Of a stretch of 64,000 nucleotides of DNA, positions 62,110 to 64,000 are shown piece after piece. Each line of letters starts with the position of its first letter. Positions within the stretch are counted from its first letter, which is position 1. This DNA is from Cohnella rhizoplanae (lineage in GTDB: Bacteria > Bacillota > Bacilli > Paenibacillales > Paenibacillaceae). The DNA lies in contig NZ_CAOJCN010000001.1 of assembly GCF_948329515.1 (NCBI RefSeq), forward strand, positions 1 to 64,000. Reading direction: 5' to 3'. The notes under the pieces were generated by a model. That model had not been told where the DNA came from and ran no database searches. It saw only the letters and a program-made list of their open reading frames with translations. A program made the position numbers and the translations under genes.

Positions 62110-62939
62110 TGCCAGTCGCCGTCAAAAAATCGATCCCGCATTTTTTTATGATCGTCTATGTCGTCGTCATTCTCGTCCCGTTCCTGTTCGTGCTCTTCTC
62201 CTCGCTCAAGACGAATAACACGGAGATCGCGCTTCATCCGTTCGGCCTTCCGAAGACGTGGGCGTTCGAAAATTATAAAGAAGCCTGGGTAAAGGCGAAG
62301 ATCAGCGTCTACTTCTTCAACAGCCTGTACTTGGCCGCCAGCGCGGCCGTCGTCGGCGTCCTCATGGCCGCAGCTACCGCATTCGCCATGTCGCGCATGA
62401 AGCTCGACCGGATCAGCAAATGGATCTATCAGCTCGTGCTGATCGGCATGCTGATCCCCGGCAACGTGCTGTTCATCGCGCAATACTTTCTCGTGCGCGA
62501 CCTGCACATCCTCGATACGCACTGGGCGCTGTTCCTGCCCTACACGGCGGGCGCGCTGCCGTTCAGCGTGCTGCTTCTGGTCGCCTTCATGCACAACATC
62601 CCGCACGAGCTGGAGGAGGCCGCGACGATCGACGGCATGGGCGCGATCCGCATGTTCTGGAGAATCATCCTGCCGCTGACGATCCCGGCGCTGGTCACCG
62701 TGTTCATCGTCAACTTCCTGGGCAACTGGAACGAATACCTGCTCGCGAACTTCTTCATCAGCCGCGACGCGCTTCGCACGCTGCCGACGGGCATGGTCGG
62801 CTTCCGCGACGCGTTCCAGACCAACTACGCGCTCGTCTGCACGGGCATCGTGTTCAGCGTACTGCCCGTGCTGATCCTGTATTCGATTCTTCAGCGCCAG
62901 ATCATCGAGGGGCTGACGGCGGGCAGCGTCAAGGGCTGA
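62109..62939 (+). CDS. Sugar ABC transporter permease (AraQ/LacG type)
   Basis: This 276-residue partner permease has six membrane segments and the EAA motif ELEEAATIDGMGAIRMFWRIILPL near 162-185. It overlaps the first permease by one base (TGATG), so translation is coupled. No ATPase gene follows, so a shared multi-sugar ATPase (MsmX-like) elsewhere in the genome is likely to power the importer, as is common in Bacillales. Confidence 0.95.
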   Translation: MPVAVKKSIPHFFMIVYVVVILVPFLFVLFSSLKTNNTEIALHPFGLPKTWAFENYKEAWVKAKISVYFFNSLYLAASAAVVGVLMAAATAFAMSRMKLDRISKWIYQLVLIGMLIPGNVLFIAQYFLVRDLHILDTHWALFLPYTAGALPFSVLLLVAFMHNIPHELEEAATIDGMGAIRMFWRIILPLTIPALVTVFIVNFLGNWNEYLLANFFISRDALRTLPTGMVGFRDAFQTNYALVCTGIVFSVLPVLILYSILQRQIIEGLTAGSVKG

Positions 62940-63075
62940 ACCGTCATCTTGCAGCCATGCCTACCACATGACCACCGATATGACCACCCCATGCCGACCC
63001 GCTTGCCGCGAACGCCATACGATTTGCCATGCGTCTCTTCGCTGTGACACAATGGAGAGACGGAGGTGAGCCGCC

Positions 63076-63624
63076 ATGACGGAGACGAGCAGGGTATACG
63101 CCTTGCCGCCGGTCGCGGACGCGAATTCATGGATCTTGTTCCTGGGGAGTATGCCGGGCGCGGCCTCGCTTGCGGCGAGCCGCTATTACGGGCATGCCCG
63201 CAACCACTTTTGGCCGATCCTCTACAGACTGCACGGCGCCGGGGCGCCTGACGAGTCCTATGAGGATCGGCTTCGTTTTGCATTGGCGCACGGCTGCGCG
63301 CTCTGGGATACGATCGCTTCGTGCGAGCGGGAGGGGAGCTTGGATGTGGATATCCGGGAGGCCGAGCCGACCGATATTCCGGGGCTGCTGAGGGCGTACC
63401 CCAACATCGAGGTCCTCGCCTGCAACGGAGGAAAGTCGTACGATACGTTAACGAAGCATTATGGCGGGGATCCGGAGGTGAGCAGGCGGACGGTGCTGAA
63501 GCTGCCTTCGACGAGCCCGATCCCGACCCGGCAGCATAAAGGGCTCGAAGAAAAGGCCGCGGCTTGGCTTCGGGCGCTGGCGCCGTTCGTCAAGCCGCAG
63601 CCGGATCAAGAGGCGCAGTCGTAA
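63076..63624 (+). CDS. DNA-deoxyinosine glycosylase
   Basis: This 182-residue enzyme of the uracil-DNA-glycosylase superfamily removes hypoxanthine from deaminated adenine. It has the FLGSMPGAASLAASRYYGHARNHFWPIL block (about 22-49) and the C-terminal PSTSPIPTR loop (about 144-152), which are typical of this subfamily. It has a GGAGGTGA SD. A TTGCCA (63024-63029) and CACAAT (63048-63053) pair lies upstream. Confidence 0.88.
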   Translation: MTETSRVYALPPVADANSWILFLGSMPGAASLAASRYYGHARNHFWPILYRLHGAGAPDESYEDRLRFALAHGCALWDTIASCEREGSLDVDIREAEPTDIPGLLRAYPNIEVLACNGGKSYDTLTKHYGGDPEVSRRTVLKLPSTSPIPTRQHKGLEEKAAAWLRALAPFVKPQPDQEAQS

Positions 63625-63644
63625 GGCTTCGTCCTGCCGTGCGT

Positions 63645-64000
63645 TCAGCCGGCTTCATCGTTTATCCGGTCGTTCAAGCTGTCGCGGATCGCGACCAGCT
63701 CGCCGAGCTTGTCGAAGAAAACGTCGACGACCGCCGGGTCGAAGTGCCGGCCCCGCTCCTCGAGGAACAGCTTCTCGATGCGGTCCAACGGCCAGGCGGC
63801 CTTGTACACGCGCTCCGCGCTAAGCGCGTCGAACACGTCGGCCACCGCGGTGATCCGTCCGTAGATGTGGATGTCCTCGCCCGCGAGTCCGTTCGGATAG
63901 CCGCTGCCGTCCCACTTCTCGTGGTGCTGCTCCGCGATAACCGCGGCCGCGGCGAGCAGCTCGCGCCGAGAACCCTTGAGCAGTTGATGTCCGATCCGGG
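63645..64000 (-). CDS. HD-GYP-domain phosphodiesterase, C-terminal part
   Basis: The reading frame on the minus strand continues past the apparent start and runs off the window. Visible is AAAVIAEQHHEKWDGSGYPN (His-His-Glu, then the GYP signature) followed by GRITAVADVFDALSAERVYK (the AVADVFDAL metal helix) and the C-terminus. HD-GYP proteins degrade cyclic di-GMP to pGpG or GMP. The N-terminal sensor and the HD residues before this segment lie outside the window. Confidence 0.93.
   Translation of the reverse strand, partial: RIGHQLLKGSRRELLAAAAVIAEQHHEKWDGSGYPNGLAGEDIHIYGRITAVADVFDALSAERVYKAAWPLDRIEKLFLEERGRHFDPAVVDVFFDKLGELVAIRDSLNDRINDEAG

Overview
The window is GC-rich chromosomal DNA from a Gram-positive, spore-forming bacterium, most likely of the Paenibacillaceae (Cohnella- or Paenibacillus-like). 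Four things point there. Ribosome-binding sites are strong AGGAGG types with frequent GTG and TTG starts. Homologues typical of Bacillales are present (YjcZ, YtxG/YtxH pair, DUF1450 plus HesB-like pair, YutE/HepT-like, LtaS-like sulfatase, hemE-hemH-hemY operon, NrdI-E-F). A YesM/YesN two-component pair and many AraC regulators sit near sugar genes. Many separate glycoside hydrolase loci occur. I found no prophage module, no CRISPR array and no tRNA.

Layout. 1-388 holds the 3' end of a 23S rRNA, a 5S rRNA and its terminator, followed by an array of degenerate short repeats (about 480-760). 796-7304 holds small membrane proteins, an SGNH hydrolase, FabV enoyl-ACP reductase, a YjcZ-like peptide, an M48 protease, an alpha/beta-fold protein and a luciferase-like flavin oxidoreductase. 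7442-15589 holds a GH95 fucosidase, a PatB/MalY C-S lyase, an AraC regulator, the menaquinone (futalosine) genes mqnB-mqnD, and a ThuA protein divergent from an AraC regulator. 16062-19486 is the class Ib ribonucleotide reductase operon nrdI-nrdE-nrdF with two likely NrdR boxes. 19797-26793 holds a papain-like permuted hydrolase, an AraC regulator divergent from a GH78 rhamnosidase (with a clear direct-repeat operator), and a GH2 beta-mannosidase.

27033-32197 is a phosphate-uptake block. A secreted stalk-plus-beta-propeller protein with PhoP-box-like repeats in its promoter precedes pstS, pstC, pstA and pstB. 32467-43400 is mostly housekeeping: an IMP-dehydrogenase-like enzyme, two alpha/beta hydrolases, a holin-like protein, a CuA-type cupredoxin, a Dabb protein, a HepT-like protein, a SufR-like Fe-S regulator, YtxG/YtxH, glutamate racemase, a LysM-M14 peptidase, and HesB-like/DUF1450 proteins. 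43497-51273 holds an LtaS-like enzyme, an O-methyltransferase, an MFS exporter and the haem genes hemE-hemH-hemY.

51300-52700 is the only obviously mobile-type region. An IS1595-like gene that appears to lack part of its catalytic site lies between two inverted copies of a dispersed 30-bp repeat, which also occurs three times downstream of pstB. 52873-63624 holds a YesM/YesN two-component pair, a CapA-like protein, a glycerophosphodiesterase, an FAH-family protein, a complete sugar ABC importer (lipoprotein plus two permeases, no ATPase) and a DNA-deoxyinosine glycosylase. An HD-GYP phosphodiesterase runs off the right end.

Taken together, the accessory content is plant-polysaccharide scavenging (fucose, rhamnose and mannose side-chain enzymes, a YesMN-type sensor, a sugar importer). 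It is set among nucleotide, haem, quinone and phosphate housekeeping genes. No wholly new multi-gene system was seen. The most interesting signals are regulatory and repeat structures, together with the propeller gene coupled to pst.
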